Shown: positions 36,098 through 44,928, numbered from the stretch's first letter. The stretch: DNA of 64,000 bases from Bacteroidota bacterium (GCA_023428135.1 JAEYZG010000021.1:167972-231971); one strand, 5' to 3'. Translations and numbers: made by a program. Notes: generated from the sequence alone by a model not told the origin.

Positions 36098-36491
36098 GAT
36101 TTCCCCCTTTGGTAGAATGGTTTAGTATAACCAAATGATTTAAAGTTATTTACTTTTCAGTGGAGATAAAGTTTGTCAGTAAATGAGAATTTTAAATAAA
36201 TTCATGTTACCACTATTGATTGAAGAGCCTTCACAGATAGAATGAAGGTTAAGTATTACCGCTAAAAAGTTTATTCTTTACAAAAGTATATTGTTATTAA
36301 TATTCTATGATTTTTTCCTTCTTACAACAATCAAGTAAAAGATCTTGAAATTCATAACATAAATTATTAAACTTTCATCTAGTCTTATTTTTGAAATCGG
36401 GAGGAAGGAAATTAACCTTAACAAGGTTTGAAAAATGAATTGATGAGTGCCTGACTTTAAGGTAAAAGTCAGGCCAATAAATGATGTTGAC
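36098..36491. other. Intergenic gap between pstS and pstC
   Basis: 394 AT-rich bases inside what is otherwise a compact pst operon. Besides the hairpin listed separately I see no gene. It may hold a second promoter for pstCAB. Confidence 0.45.
36449..36474 (-). terminator. Hairpin after pstS, possible attenuator
   Basis: 10-base perfect stem GCCTGACTTT / AAAGTCAGGC with a 6-base loop, 18 bases after the pstS stop on the minus strand. Only a weak T-run follows, so partial termination (more PstS than permease) is plausible but inferred. Confidence 0.55.
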
Positions 36492-37415
36492 TTACTTTAG
36501 CTTTTTAAGTTCTGTGTCCAGTTGATCTTTGGATAGATTCACATATCCTGCTTCTTTCACAAATTGCTGACCATCGGTTAATACCCAATTTAAAAATGTC
36601 TTTATAGTTTGGGAAGTAGGTTCTCCTTTCGTTACAAAGTATAGTGGACGGGCTGGAGGGTGAGGAAAAATTCCTTTGGCAATTCCTTCCATAAGTTCAT
36701 TTAAGGTTCCATAAAAATTCTCTTCCGGAGTGATTTTGCCATTTCCGTCAATGTCGATCGGGATGATAGCGATACCTGGAAAAGGTCTGTTCGTTTTTAG
36801 ATCATATACATATGCGATGTTGTTAAATCCGATTGCAAACTTATCTTGTTTAACTACCTGTGCGAGGCCTGGGTCTCCGAATACTCCGACACCTTTCAGG
36901 TCTTCCTGTTTTTTGCCAAGATATTTTGCCCAGGTTTCAGGTGCGCCTGCAGCATCAGAACGTGTATAAACTTTAATAGGATCAGTGGAAGTTGTTCCTG
37001 TAGCGTTTCCCCATGTTTTTAATTTTTCCGTGATCCAGATATCCTGAAAGTTCTCTTTTGTTAGTCCCTTTTTTTGTACTTCGGCAATATTTGGATTCTT
37101 ATCATTGATGGTTGGAATTACGGCATCTATGGTTACGGCAATTCCAAAGGCACCTCTTTCAAGTTCCACTGGGTTGATTTCCCTGGAAACCATTCCTAAA
37201 TCAACATTACCAGAAATGACGTCAGCCATACCTTTCCCAGCCCCACCAGCCGTGATGTCAATTTTAACTTCGGGGTGGATTTTATTATATTCTTCAGCCC
37301 ATTTTATAGCAAGAGGGTATAAAGCAAAGGCTCCAGAAATAGTTATATTATTCTCATCGTCTCCACAAGACGAAAAAAGTGCAACAATGAGTAAAAATAA
37401 GAATACCCTCTTCAT
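36492..37415 (-). CDS. pstS: Phosphate-binding lipoprotein
   Basis: 307 residues. Lipoprotein signal MKRVFLFLLIVALFSSC with the lipid cysteine at 17. Phosphate-binding protein fold: ITISGAFALYPLAIKWAEEY at the start, ITAGGAGKGMADVISGNVDL (phosphate loop), MVSREINPVE, YTRSDAAGAPETWAKYLG and FAIGFNNIAYVYD. The mature protein should sit in the periplasm or on the inner-membrane surface and feed PstCA. It lies upstream of pstCAB with a 394-base gap. No phoU, phoR or phoB is in the window. Confidence 0.94.
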   Translation of the reverse strand: MKRVFLFLLIVALFSSCGDDENNITISGAFALYPLAIKWAEEYNKIHPEVKIDITAGGAGKGMADVISGNVDLGMVSREINPVELERGAFGIAVTIDAVIPTINDKNPNIAEVQKKGLTKENFQDIWITEKLKTWGNATGTTSTDPIKVYTRSDAAGAPETWAKYLGKKQEDLKGVGVFGDPGLAQVVKQDKFAIGFNNIAYVYDLKTNRPFPGIAIIPIDIDGNGKITPEENFYGTLNELMEGIAKGIFPHPPARPLYFVTKGEPTSQTIKTFLNWVLTDGQQFVKEAGYVNLSKDQLDTELKKLK

Positions 37416-37545
37416 AGAATTTTAAGTTTATAAGGATTGACTAATGAAATTAATGAATGTCTAATTAATTCCAATTAGGATTTTTAAGCGTCCTCTATCT
37501 TTAAATAGATAAGTTGTTTTTTTGTTCAGCTTTACCTCGTTATAT

Positions 37546-37553
37546 CAAATTTA
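37546..37553 (-). promoter_or_regulatory. Candidate -7 box for pstS
   Basis: On the minus strand TAAATTTG matches TAnnTTTG exactly. No clean -33 TTG at the standard spacing, so only a candidate. Confidence 0.3.
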
Positions 37554-37631
37554 TCTATCCGTCTTTTTCTTTAAAAAGTTATTTACTGTTTAATTGTGTA
37601 AACAGATGAATTTATATAAAAAAAGGTGTTT

Positions 37632-37838
37632 ATTACAATTGTAATCAGTGAATCGATGATTAGTTATATCATATTTTTACAATTGTTTATTTTTGTAAAT
37701 AAGCCAATAAAAAACCAGACCTTTTAGGTGTTTACAATTATAAATAATCATAAAATATAACTAAACTTATAACTAAATAAATTAGTAGAAATCATTTTTG
37801 TTTTCTTAATTAATTTATTTTCAGTTTACAACTGTAAA
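37632..37838. promoter_or_regulatory. Cluster of TTTACA-N2-TGTAAA palindromes upstream of pstS
   Basis: ATTACAATTGTAAT at 37632-37645 is a perfect 14-base palindrome. TTTACAACTGTAAA at 37825-37838 has perfect 6-base arms. TTTACAATTATAAA at 37731-37744 and TTTTACAATTGT at 37675-37686 are near matches. Sites of this symmetry upstream of a phosphate-uptake gene may be operators. The base composition is very AT-rich, so chance matches are possible. Confidence 0.45.
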
Positions 37839-38168
37839 ATAATTTAATCTTTACTTTAACTTTTATATAAGTTAAAAATTGTATGTTATAGGTGTTGTTT
37901 TTTATGTCTTAATGAATGGTCTATAGCACTGAATTTAATGTCTTTTGGGTGTTTTATTTGAAAAATTATATAGTTATAGATGTAAATTGTCAAAATTTAC
38001 ATTTGTATTGCTTTTGAAATTTACAAATGAAAACAGGTTTTCTTTAGTATTTTTTAAAAGAAAAATACAATTGTTAATTGGATAGATTTTTGGAAAAATT
38101 AACAATGGGGAATTTGAAAGCGTTCATAAAATAGGTGCGAAATTGCCCACTGTTTAAATGAACCAGAG

Positions 38169-38507
38169 ATGAAATATATATTCAAACTTTTGATATCTGC
38201 AGCCATTATTCTAGGTGCTACATTTTTGTTGCCGGGAATTATGATTAAAAGTTTCGGGGTTGCATTACTGGTGATGTTTGTTCTGTCTATCTTAAATGTA
38301 ATCCTTCGTCCTGTTTTAATCCTATTAACAATACCGGTAACAATACTTACTTTAGGCCTATTTTTACTGGTAATTAATGCAGTGATAATCCTATTGACAG
38401 ATTGGATGATTGATGGATTTGAGGTGTTGAATTTCTGGTGGGCGCTTTTATTTAGTTTGATAGTGTCGTTGGTTAATTATATAGCGGACCTCATAATCGG
38501 GGATTAA
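38169..38507 (+). CDS. YvlD-type four-helix membrane protein (phage holin family IV)
   Basis: 112 residues with four hydrophobic segments. The pattern LLISAAIILGATFLLPGIMI, LNVILRPVLILLTIPVTILT and FLLVINAVIILLTDWMIDGF is that of the YvlD/holin-IV family, whose proteins are usually housekeeping membrane proteins despite the name. First of three closely packed plus-strand genes (3 bases before the rhomboid). Confidence 0.88.
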   Translation: MKYIFKLLISAAIILGATFLLPGIMIKSFGVALLVMFVLSILNVILRPVLILLTIPVTILTLGLFLLVINAVIILLTDWMIDGFEVLNFWWALLFSLIVSLVNYIADLIIGD

Positions 38508-38510
38508 TTC

Positions 38511-39152
38511 ATGGAAGTTGAAAGAAGAAGTTTTTATCAGAGTTTTCTGTATCCTTTTATTTACTTAATGGTACTTTGGGGAGTAAAGGTGTTTGAACTC
38601 AGGTATGGATATGATCTGAGTAAATTTGGTATTTTTCCAAGAACTTTTATGGGGCTGTCCGGGGTGGCATTTGCTCCCTTAATACATGGAGATTTCAATC
38701 ATTTGATATCAAATTCATTTCCTTTGCTCATTTTGGGAATGGCTATGTTTTACTTTTATAGGACTATAGCGTTTGAAATATTTCTCTGGATCTACTTCCT
38801 TCCTAATATCTGGGTGTGGATATCTGCAGTAGGTCAGGGGTACCATATCGGATCCAGCGGTATTATTTATGGCGCGGTCAGCTTCCTTTTTTTCAGTGGA
38901 ATTTTCCGTAAAAATCAAAAATCGATGATTCTCTCTTTGGTTATTATTTTCATATATGGTAGTTTGGTTTGGGGTATTTTTCCTTTTACAAGAGGTGTTT
39001 CCTGGGAAACTCACTTTTTCGGAAGCTTATCAGGTGGATTAGCAGCCTATTTTTACAGAAAAACAGGAGAGGAATATCTGAAAAGCAAGGAGAAGGAACC
39101 AGAAGGCCCCGGTAATGATTCTTTAATTGGGGGAGAACATAATGAAAGTTAA
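38511..39152 (+). CDS. Rhomboid intramembrane serine protease
   Basis: 213 residues, six hydrophobic segments. APLIHGDFNHLISNSFPLL is the conserved HGxxxHL-type entry. The catalytic Ser is in IGSSGIIYG and the catalytic His in SWETHFFGSLSGGLAAYF. The C-terminal tail is charged and cytosolic. Cleaves membrane proteins within the bilayer; substrates unknown. Its end overlaps the next gene by 11 bases. Confidence 0.93.
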   Translation: MEVERRSFYQSFLYPFIYLMVLWGVKVFELRYGYDLSKFGIFPRTFMGLSGVAFAPLIHGDFNHLISNSFPLLILGMAMFYFYRTIAFEIFLWIYFLPNIWVWISAVGQGYHIGSSGIIYGAVSFLFFSGIFRKNQKSMILSLVIIFIYGSLVWGIFPFTRGVSWETHFFGSLSGGLAAYFYRKTGEEYLKSKEKEPEGPGNDSLIGGEHNES

Positions 39153-39450
39153 AATAAAAGAAAACTCATTAATAGCGAAAATGGCTGCCTGGTACATGGG
39201 ATCCAAAAATATAGCTATTGTGTTTGGTAAAACCATTCATTTGCACGGCGTTAACAAGAATGAGTTTATGGCAGTGGAACAATGGGTGAATCATGAACTT
39301 GTGCATGTAAGGCAATTTCAACGCTATGGTTTTATTACCTTTCTTGCGATCTATGCAATAGAAAGTATGAGAAAGGGATATTATAATAATAGGTTTGAAG
39401 TTGAGGCGAGAATCGGGGAAACTACCGGAGAAAAAATAACCATTCATTAA
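39142..39450 (+). CDS. Small HExxH putative metalloprotease-like protein
   Basis: 102 residues from the ATG at 39142, which has a strong Shine-Dalgarno (GGGGGAGA) 5 bases upstream; the longer frame begins at TTG. Contains VNHELVHVRQFQRYG, an HExxH zinc motif, and downstream NNRFEVEAR, where the Glu may be the third ligand. Small Bacteroidota proteins of this shape are common and uncharacterised. No signal peptide; a short hydrophobic stretch (FITFLAIYAI) follows the motif. Overlaps the rhomboid gene, so probably co-translated. Confidence 0.75.
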   Translation: MKVKIKENSLIAKMAAWYMGSKNIAIVFGKTIHLHGVNKNEFMAVEQWVNHELVHVRQFQRYGFITFLAIYAIESMRKGYYNNRFEVEARIGETTGEKITIH

Positions 39451-39551
39451 AGATTTAATGAATGGTTATGAAACCAACTTTATTAAGTTGCTGAATAATC
39501 TGTTACCCTATTCGGTCTTGTCTTGATAACAGTTGTTGTTTTTGCTTTAGC

Positions 39552-40892
39552 TTAAAGCATTTCATTCGCAAGATTTGCCAGCTCAGAACGCTCTCCTTTT
39601 TCAAGAGTTACGTGAGCATACAATTTATGATTCCTCAATCTGTCAATCAGGAATGATAATCCGTTACTTTGAGAATCCAGATAAGGAGTATCTATCTGAT
39701 AAATATCACCTGTGAAGATTATTTTCGTGTTTTCTCCAGCTCTTGAAATAATTGTTTTTACTTCATGTGGAGTCAGGTTTTGAGCTTCGTCTACTATAAA
39801 GCAAATATTTGAAAGGCTTCTTCCTCTTATATATGCCAATGGAGTTATGACCAGCTTTTCTTTATTTACCATTTCGGTAATTCTTTGATAATCACTGTCT
39901 GTCTCATTAAACTGATTTTGAATAAACTTCAGGTTATCAAACAAAGGTTCCATATAAGGATTCAGTTTGCTTTTAATATCTCCCGGAAGGTATCCAATGT
40001 CTTTGTTGCTCAGTGGCACAATTGGCCTGGCTAGGTAAATCTGTTTGAAGTTTTTCCTTTGTTCCAATGTTGCAGCAAGAGCCAGAAGGGTCTTTCCCGT
40101 TCCAGCTACTCCTTGCATGGAGACAAGCTTTATGTCGGGATTCATAATGGCATGAATGGCAAAAGTCTGTTCCGCATTCCTTGGTTTTATACCATAAACA
40201 GTCTTTTTCTCAACATGTTCAATACGATCTTCTGATGCATTATAATACCCCAAAACTGAATTTTTATCACTCTTTAAAATGTAATAGTGGTTCTGAATCA
40301 GCTGTTGTTTGGGTATTATTGAACTGGGGATAGATCCTTTTTCATAGATCTGGTTGATATCTTCATAAGGAACGTTTTCAATATATGTCCTTCCGGTATA
40401 AAGACTGTCAACATCTTTGATCTTTCCTGTTGAATAGTCCTCTGCAGGTAAATTCAATGATTTGGCTTTCAACCGCAAGTTTATGTCTTTGGTAACAAGA
40501 ACAACTTTTGCGTCTTTAGCCTCATGTTGCAGATTCAGAGCAGCATTCAGTATTCTGTGATCGGCTTTATTATCATTAAAGACTCGTTCAGCGTCAAGTG
40601 TAGCCTTGCTTGATGTGTTCATCACCACCTTAAAACGACCTTTATTGCTTCCTGGAAGCTGAATCCAGTCCTGCAACATATAAGTTCCGGAAAGATCATC
40701 CAGGAATCTGATGAACTCTCTTGCTTCAAAGTTAATGATATCATTGCCTTTCTTGAAATTGTCAAGCTCCTCCAAAACAGTTATGGGAATCGCTATATCA
40801 TGTTCCTTAAAATTTTTGACTGCATTGTGGTCATACAGTATGACTGAAGTATCCAGCACAAAAATCTTTTTATCTTTTTTCGCTTTAGCCAT
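39552..40892 (-). CDS. PIN-PhoH fusion ATPase (YlaK-like)
   Basis: 446 residues. Residues 1-150 form a PIN domain (KIFVLDTSVILYDHNA, PITVLEELDNFKKG, TKDINLRLKA) with the acidic residues of a ribonuclease site. Residues about 240-440 are the PhoH ATPase: QGVAGTGKTLLALAATLEQR (Walker A), FIVDEAQNLTPHEVK (Walker B) and FTGDIYQIDTPYLD. PIN-PhoH proteins act as RNA helicase/nucleases. A single minus-strand gene. Confidence 0.93.
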   Translation of the reverse strand: MAKAKKDKKIFVLDTSVILYDHNAVKNFKEHDIAIPITVLEELDNFKKGNDIINFEAREFIRFLDDLSGTYMLQDWIQLPGSNKGRFKVVMNTSSKATLDAERVFNDNKADHRILNAALNLQHEAKDAKVVLVTKDINLRLKAKSLNLPAEDYSTGKIKDVDSLYTGRTYIENVPYEDINQIYEKGSIPSSIIPKQQLIQNHYYILKSDKNSVLGYYNASEDRIEHVEKKTVYGIKPRNAEQTFAIHAIMNPDIKLVSMQGVAGTGKTLLALAATLEQRKNFKQIYLARPIVPLSNKDIGYLPGDIKSKLNPYMEPLFDNLKFIQNQFNETDSDYQRITEMVNKEKLVITPLAYIRGRSLSNICFIVDEAQNLTPHEVKTIISRAGENTKIIFTGDIYQIDTPYLDSQSNGLSFLIDRLRNHKLYAHVTLEKGERSELANLANEML

Positions 40893-40982
40893 TTTAGAAG
40901 ACGATTAAAAATGAATATTAAATGTACCTCTGAAATATAAGAGATATAGATATAAAACTTTATATTATTCTTTAAAATATGT

Positions 40983-41651
40983 TTACGACCTTTTTTTAAA
41001 AATGGCTGAATAAAAAAGCTCTTTCAAATAGTCTTTTTCATGTATTACATTAAAACCGGATTGAAGAATTTCTGTTCGAAGGTCGATGAGAGTTTTACCG
41101 TTGATACCGGTTGTATTTCTGAAGAAGAAGTATAACACTTTAATATATATGTTATTCAAGAAGGTTCTGAAGGTTTTACCTCTGCTAATCTGAAGATCGG
41201 TAAAATAAAATAAGCCTCCGTCAGATAGCTTATTATTTATAAATCTCATCCAGGCTTTTACTTCCTCCTGACTAAAAAGGTCCAGAAAAAAATTAGTTAC
41301 TATAAGGTCGAATTTTTCGTCTTCAGTAATTTTATCGAAGCTGCCTCTTCTGAACTCTACTTTACATTTCTGATTTAAATCTTTGATTTTTGCAGATGCT
41401 TTAGCAAGCATTTTTTCTGAGATGTCTAGATATACAATGTGTGTAACCTTGCCAGAAATAATAAGAGATCTTAAAAAAGTTCCTGTACCTCCACCAATAA
41501 TCAAGCAACTTTTTTTCTGTGGAAGGAGAGGAATTAATACATCCTGACTTTTTATAAAACCTCTTCCGGGAGGAATTAAAAGCAGATAATCATAAATTGC
41601 AGCAAGTCGGTTAAAACCTTTTCTTTGTCTTTCCAATTTTAATTTGACCAA
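40983..41651 (-). CDS. Class I SAM-dependent methyltransferase
   Basis: About 222 residues. Core motifs: FNRLAAIYDYLL, CLIIGGGTGTFLRSLI (motif I, SAM binding), VYLDISEKMLAKAS (motif II acid), VEFRRGSFDKI and FDLIVTNFFLDLF (motif IV-like), then LSDGGLFYFTDL. Ends near a basic KKRS tail. Substrate unknown. The open frame extends far upstream opposite yajQ, but homology-like content starts only near 41640. No ATG is available there; TTG at 41651 or 41636 are the likely starts, placing the gene 34-49 bases from the divergent yajQ ATG. Confidence 0.8.
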   Translation of the reverse strand: MVKLKLERQRKGFNRLAAIYDYLLLIPPGRGFIKSQDVLIPLLPQKKSCLIIGGGTGTFLRSLIISGKVTHIVYLDISEKMLAKASAKIKDLNQKCKVEFRRGSFDKITEDEKFDLIVTNFFLDLFSQEEVKAWMRFINNKLSDGGLFYFTDLQISRGKTFRTFLNNIYIKVLYFFFRNTTGINGKTLIDLRTEILQSGFNVIHEKDYLKELFYSAIFKKRS

Positions 41652-41685
41652 AACCCGATTAAATTTACATTTTAATTTTATTTCT

Positions 41686-42177
41686 ATGCCATCTTTCGAT
41701 ATCGTAAGTAAAGTTGATCCGCAAACATTGGACAATGCTATCAATGTTGCCAAAAAAGAAATTCTGAACAGATATGATTTCAGAGACTCCAAAAGTACCA
41801 TTGAGCTTGATAAAAAGGAAAATGTTATTAATCTGGTAAGTGAAAACTCAATGCGTATCAATGCAATGATTGATGCCATACTTACTCGTATGGTAAAACA
41901 GGGTATTGATGGTAAGTCATTAGATATGAGTGAAGAAGAGTATGCGTCAGGAAGCATGATCAAAAAGAACCTTAAAGTAAGGACCGGCCTTGACAAAGAG
42001 GTGTCAAAAAAGGTAGTTAAGCTCATTAAAGACTCCAAAGCAAAGGTAACTCCGGCCATTATGGATGATATGGTCAGGGTCACAGGGAAAAAAATAGATG
42101 ATTTGCAGGAGGTAATAGGACTGCTAAGGAAAGAAGATTTGGGGATCCCTTTACAATTTACCAATATGAAGTCATAA
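41686..42177 (+). CDS. yajQ: YajQ-family nucleotide-binding protein
   Basis: 163 residues from the ATG at 41686 (MPSFDIVSKVD), the universal start of the family; the longer frame begins at TTG. Two ferredoxin-like halves: ALDNAINVAKKEI-type helix, NRYDFRDSKSTIEL, then VRTGLDKEVSKKVVKLIKDS, KAKVTPAIMDDMVRVTGK and KIDDLQEVIGLLR. Members bind nucleic acid or cyclic di-GMP; the role here is not known. Divergent from the methyltransferase gene. Confidence 0.93.
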   Translation: MPSFDIVSKVDPQTLDNAINVAKKEILNRYDFRDSKSTIELDKKENVINLVSENSMRINAMIDAILTRMVKQGIDGKSLDMSEEEYASGSMIKKNLKVRTGLDKEVSKKVVKLIKDSKAKVTPAIMDDMVRVTGKKIDDLQEVIGLLRKEDLGIPLQFTNMKS

Positions 42178-42508
42178 GAAGCATCTTTTGATTATCCATA
42201 TAAAAGAAGGAGAGGCCAAGCAAATAACATTATAAATGGTATTAGTCTGGTCTCTTAATATTTTAACTTTTTTGAACTAGTATTCACCATCACATCGCTG
42301 ACTGGTCTTTATTTTTTTAGAACTGGAAATTTAAAGTCTAAATTTCAATTGCTTGTTTATTTATTCTTTCATCCCACATGTTTCTAAATTAAAATATTTG
42401 TCTGTTTTTTTTAAGGGATTGACCTATGGTATAATTGTTTTTGCTTTCTGAATAACATTAAAAGAAAAGCGCTTGTTGTAATAGTAGATTGTTAATAAGC
42501 GCGCAGAG
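42178..42508. other. Intergenic region
   Basis: 331 bases between yajQ and the thioredoxin-reductase-like gene, AT-rich; no gene, RNA or strong hairpin seen. Confidence 0.5.
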
Positions 42509-43456
42509 ATGAAAGTACCAGATTCAAAATTGTATGATGTTATAATTATAGGGGGAGGGCCAGCAGGTTTAAATGCAGCATTGTTATTGGCCAGATGCTT
42601 AAGAAAGGTACTTTTATTTGATTCCGGAAAACCAAGGAATTATAAGAGTCAGGCCCTTCATGGATTTATCTCCAGAGATGGAATAAATCCTTTGGAATTG
42701 CTTCGTATTGCGAAGGAAGAGCTGAGTAAGTATGATGTCTCCTTTGAAGAGGGTAGAATAGTGAAAGCCAATTTTTTTGAAAACAATGCATTTGAAGTTA
42801 CTGACGAAGAAGGAAAGAAATTTTATTCCAGAAAAATCTTACTTGCAACAGGTATTGTAGATCAATTACCACCAATAGCGGGAATTGATCGCTTGTATGG
42901 AAGAAGTGTCCATCATTGTCCTTATTGCGATGGCTGGGAAGTGAGGCTGAAACCCATTGCTGTAGTAGGAGGAAATGGTAAATCAGGTTTAGGGTTAGCA
43001 GTTTCTCTAACAAATTGGTCCGATGATATTGTTTTATGTACCAACGGTAAGTCTGTGAGCAGAGATGAGATGGAATGGATGGACATGAAGGAAATCAGAG
43101 TGGAAACCAGAAAGATTGCAAGACTTGAAGGTAGAGCCGGCCTGTTGGAAAAAATTATTTTTGAAGATGGAGATTCGCTTGAGCGATCCGCTTTGTTCTT
43201 CAGTAGTGATAAGTTTCAGCGATCAGACCTGGCAGAGCAGATGGGATGCAGGTTTACAGATAATGGACTTATTTATACAGATAAATACCTTCAGACTTCT
43301 GTAAGGGGAATATTTGCAGCAGGTGATGCTGCAAAAGATATGCAACTTGCAGTTATAGCGGCTGCAGAAGGCGCAAAAGCTGCTTTGGTGATTAATAAGC
43401 TGTTGCAGAAAGAAGAAAAGAAATTTCACAGGGCTAAATTGTTAAGGCCAATGTAG
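42509..43456 (+). CDS. Thioredoxin-reductase-like FAD/NAD(P) oxidoreductase
   Basis: 315 residues. FAD motif VIIGGGPAGLNAALLLARC, redox pair CPYC in HHCPYCDGWEVR near 140, NAD(P) motif AVVGGNGKSGLGLAVSL and C-terminal FAD motif IFAAGDAAKDMQLAVIAAAE. This is the short thioredoxin-reductase-like branch often linked to other redox genes. A small membrane protein follows 56 bases later. A thioredoxin gene is 1 kb away on the other strand. Electron partner unknown. Confidence 0.92.
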   Translation: MKVPDSKLYDVIIIGGGPAGLNAALLLARCLRKVLLFDSGKPRNYKSQALHGFISRDGINPLELLRIAKEELSKYDVSFEEGRIVKANFFENNAFEVTDEEGKKFYSRKILLATGIVDQLPPIAGIDRLYGRSVHHCPYCDGWEVRLKPIAVVGGNGKSGLGLAVSLTNWSDDIVLCTNGKSVSRDEMEWMDMKEIRVETRKIARLEGRAGLLEKIIFEDGDSLERSALFFSSDKFQRSDLAEQMGCRFTDNGLIYTDKYLQTSVRGIFAAGDAAKDMQLAVIAAAEGAKAALVINKLLQKEEKKFHRAKLLRPM

Positions 43457-43512
43457 AGAAACAATTTTTTCCGAGTCGGGTTAACTAAATAAATTTTTAT
43501 AAATATTCTATT

Positions 43513-43908
43513 ATGATTGTATTGTTGTTTGTATTTATCGCATTCACCATGATAATTGGCATTATATTATATGCCAATGTTAGAGCAAATAAACCCAGGC
43601 AGAACTTTGTGGTTGCCCTTCATGGAATATTAGCTGGGGCAACACTATGCACACTCACTTATATAGGTGCAGACTATATCGGACAAAATAATGTCTTGTT
43701 TAATTTTTCGTTTATGCTGTTCTGGATTGGGGGAATTCTGGGGGTGTTCATGCTCATGAGGGACAAGCTGTTTACTAAGGGTATTCCTACCTGGCTTGCA
43801 GGTTATCCTACCGGAAAAGGGGGAATACCTAAATTCCTGCCTTTAGTCCATGCAGGAATTCAGGTTGTTGCTGTTATTTTGCTGATATTATTTGTTATGG
43901 GAAAATAA
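43513..43908 (+). CDS. Four-helix membrane protein, unknown function
   Basis: 131 residues with four hydrophobic segments (1-24, 38-58, 64-84, 110-130). Contains ALHGILAGATLCTLTYI near the second helix and HAGIQVVAVILLILFVM at the end; the spaced His residues could bind a cofactor but nothing is proven. Follows the oxidoreductase gene and is closed by a hairpin terminator. Confidence 0.7.
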   Translation: MIVLLFVFIAFTMIIGIILYANVRANKPRQNFVVALHGILAGATLCTLTYIGADYIGQNNVLFNFSFMLFWIGGILGVFMLMRDKLFTKGIPTWLAGYPTGKGGIPKFLPLVHAGIQVVAVILLILFVMGK

Positions 43909-43933
43909 TAATGTCCACCGAGAAGAGATTATA

Positions 43934-43968
43934 AACAGTCCAGAGTTATTAAATATCTCTAGACTGTT
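43934..43968 (+). terminator. Hairpin terminator after the oxidoreductase/membrane-protein genes
   Basis: 12-base stem AACAGTCCAGAG / CTCTAGACTGTT with one imperfect pair and an 11-base AT-rich loop, 25 bases after the stop. The T-run is weak. Confidence 0.65.
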
Positions 43969-44049
43969 TATCGTCTCTCCTTGTGCGAGTAAACCATTAT
44001 TTTGGGGGGTGAATTAAGTCTTTCATAAGTTATTTAGCCTTTCATAAAA

Positions 44050-44072
44050 AAAGCGAAGATCTTCTTCGCTTT
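44050..44072. terminator. Hairpin terminator between convergent genes
   Basis: Perfect stem AAAGCGAAG / CTTCGCTTT with a 5-base loop, A-rich on the left, T-rich on the right, 23 bases beyond the stop of the small minus-strand gene. Confidence 0.8.
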
Positions 44073-44095
44073 ATATTTTGTAGTATCTTATTTTT

Positions 44096-44353
44096 TTAGC
44101 TATTCATCAAAGAAAGCACTTTTCTTTTATGAATATGAAAGAAAGATTCCCAGTCGCTTAGCAGACAATGGTTAAAATTTATACTATGGTTTTCCAACTC
44201 TTCTTTAAATTCTTCCCATGTAAGGTTATACCATCCACTAATTCTTTCATTGAAATCGCTAATCCCAAAGTCTATATATAATACTTTGTAAAATTGCGTC
44301 AATGCAAGCGCGAGCTCCTTGTTGTTTATTTCATTAACTATTTCTATCTCCAT
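44096..44353 (-). CDS. Hypothetical protein, 85 residues
   Basis: Soluble, aromatic-rich protein with no signal peptide. Notable stretches are GWYNLTWEEFKEELENHSIN and LLSDWESFFHIHKRKVLSLM. I do not recognise the family. Followed by a clear hairpin terminator, which supports it as a real gene. It stands alone, about 190 bases from the thioredoxin gene on the same strand. Confidence 0.6.
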   Translation of the reverse strand: MEIEIVNEINNKELALALTQFYKVLYIDFGISDFNERISGWYNLTWEEFKEELENHSINFNHCLLSDWESFFHIHKRKVLSLMNS

Positions 44354-44544
44354 TGTTTTTTTTCTTTACTCAACCATTAATGTTAAAACCCGCCGAATTG
44401 CAGCATTGTTTTGATAATGAAATTTTAATTTCAGTATAAAGAAAATTTGATATCCAAGCAGGAAAGAGAAATGCAAATATTATGAAAGATAAGATACCAC
44501 AAGTGAAGTGTGGTTTTATCCTTTTACTTTTGACTTTTAACTTT

Positions 44545-44859
44545 CTAAAGGTTAATAGTTAGCATTCTTAGTAATTCAGGTTTAGGTATAAGTCCGGATT
44601 GTCTCCATTTAATCTGTCCTTTATGGAATAATATTAATGTAGGAATACCTGAAATTTTATAAGCTGTGGAAACTGCAGGATTCTTTTCAACATCTACTTT
44701 AATAACCTTAATTTTTTCTGACATTTCAGCAGCAACCTCTGCGATCATAGGTGCCATTGCCTGACAAGGGCCGCACCAGCCTGCATAAAAGTCAACTAAT
44801 ACTGGTTTGTCTGAATTGCTTATCAAATCTGCAAAATTAAGTTTAGTTTTTGTTTCCAT
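44545..44859 (-). CDS. trxA: Thioredoxin
   Basis: 104 residues. Active site FYAGWCGPCQAMAPMI, cis-Pro in SGIPTLILFHKGQ, and the usual Asp in VDFYAG. Typical cytosolic thioredoxin length. It reduces disulfides. Lies 69 bases downstream of the start of the next unit on the same strand. Confidence 0.95.
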   Translation of the reverse strand: METKTKLNFADLISNSDKPVLVDFYAGWCGPCQAMAPMIAEVAAEMSEKIKVIKVDVEKNPAVSTAYKISGIPTLILFHKGQIKWRQSGLIPKPELLRMLTINL

Positions 44860-44928
44860 AAATCTTTTTGTTTCCTCTTATTAATTCAACAGTATCAAAT
44901 ATGATTTGTTTCCAGAGCCTGGCATTCA

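Larger units (their letters stand above)
37416..38168. other. Long AT-rich divergent regulatory region upstream of pstS
   Basis: 753 bases without a coding frame. Contains several TTTACA/TGTAAA-type palindromes (listed separately) and a candidate minus-strand -7 box TAAATTTG at 37546-37553, which would give pstS a leader of roughly 125 bases. No RNA gene recognised. Confidence 0.5.

Noticed and set aside
37416..38168. CRISPR-like array from recurring TTTACA motifs
   Set aside because: The motifs are short palindromes at irregular distances with no constant-length repeats or spacers.
41652..42164. 170-residue N-terminal extension of the methyltransferase frame
   Set aside because: It lies exactly opposite yajQ, is Ser/Leu-rich without domain features, and methyltransferase motifs start only near 41640.
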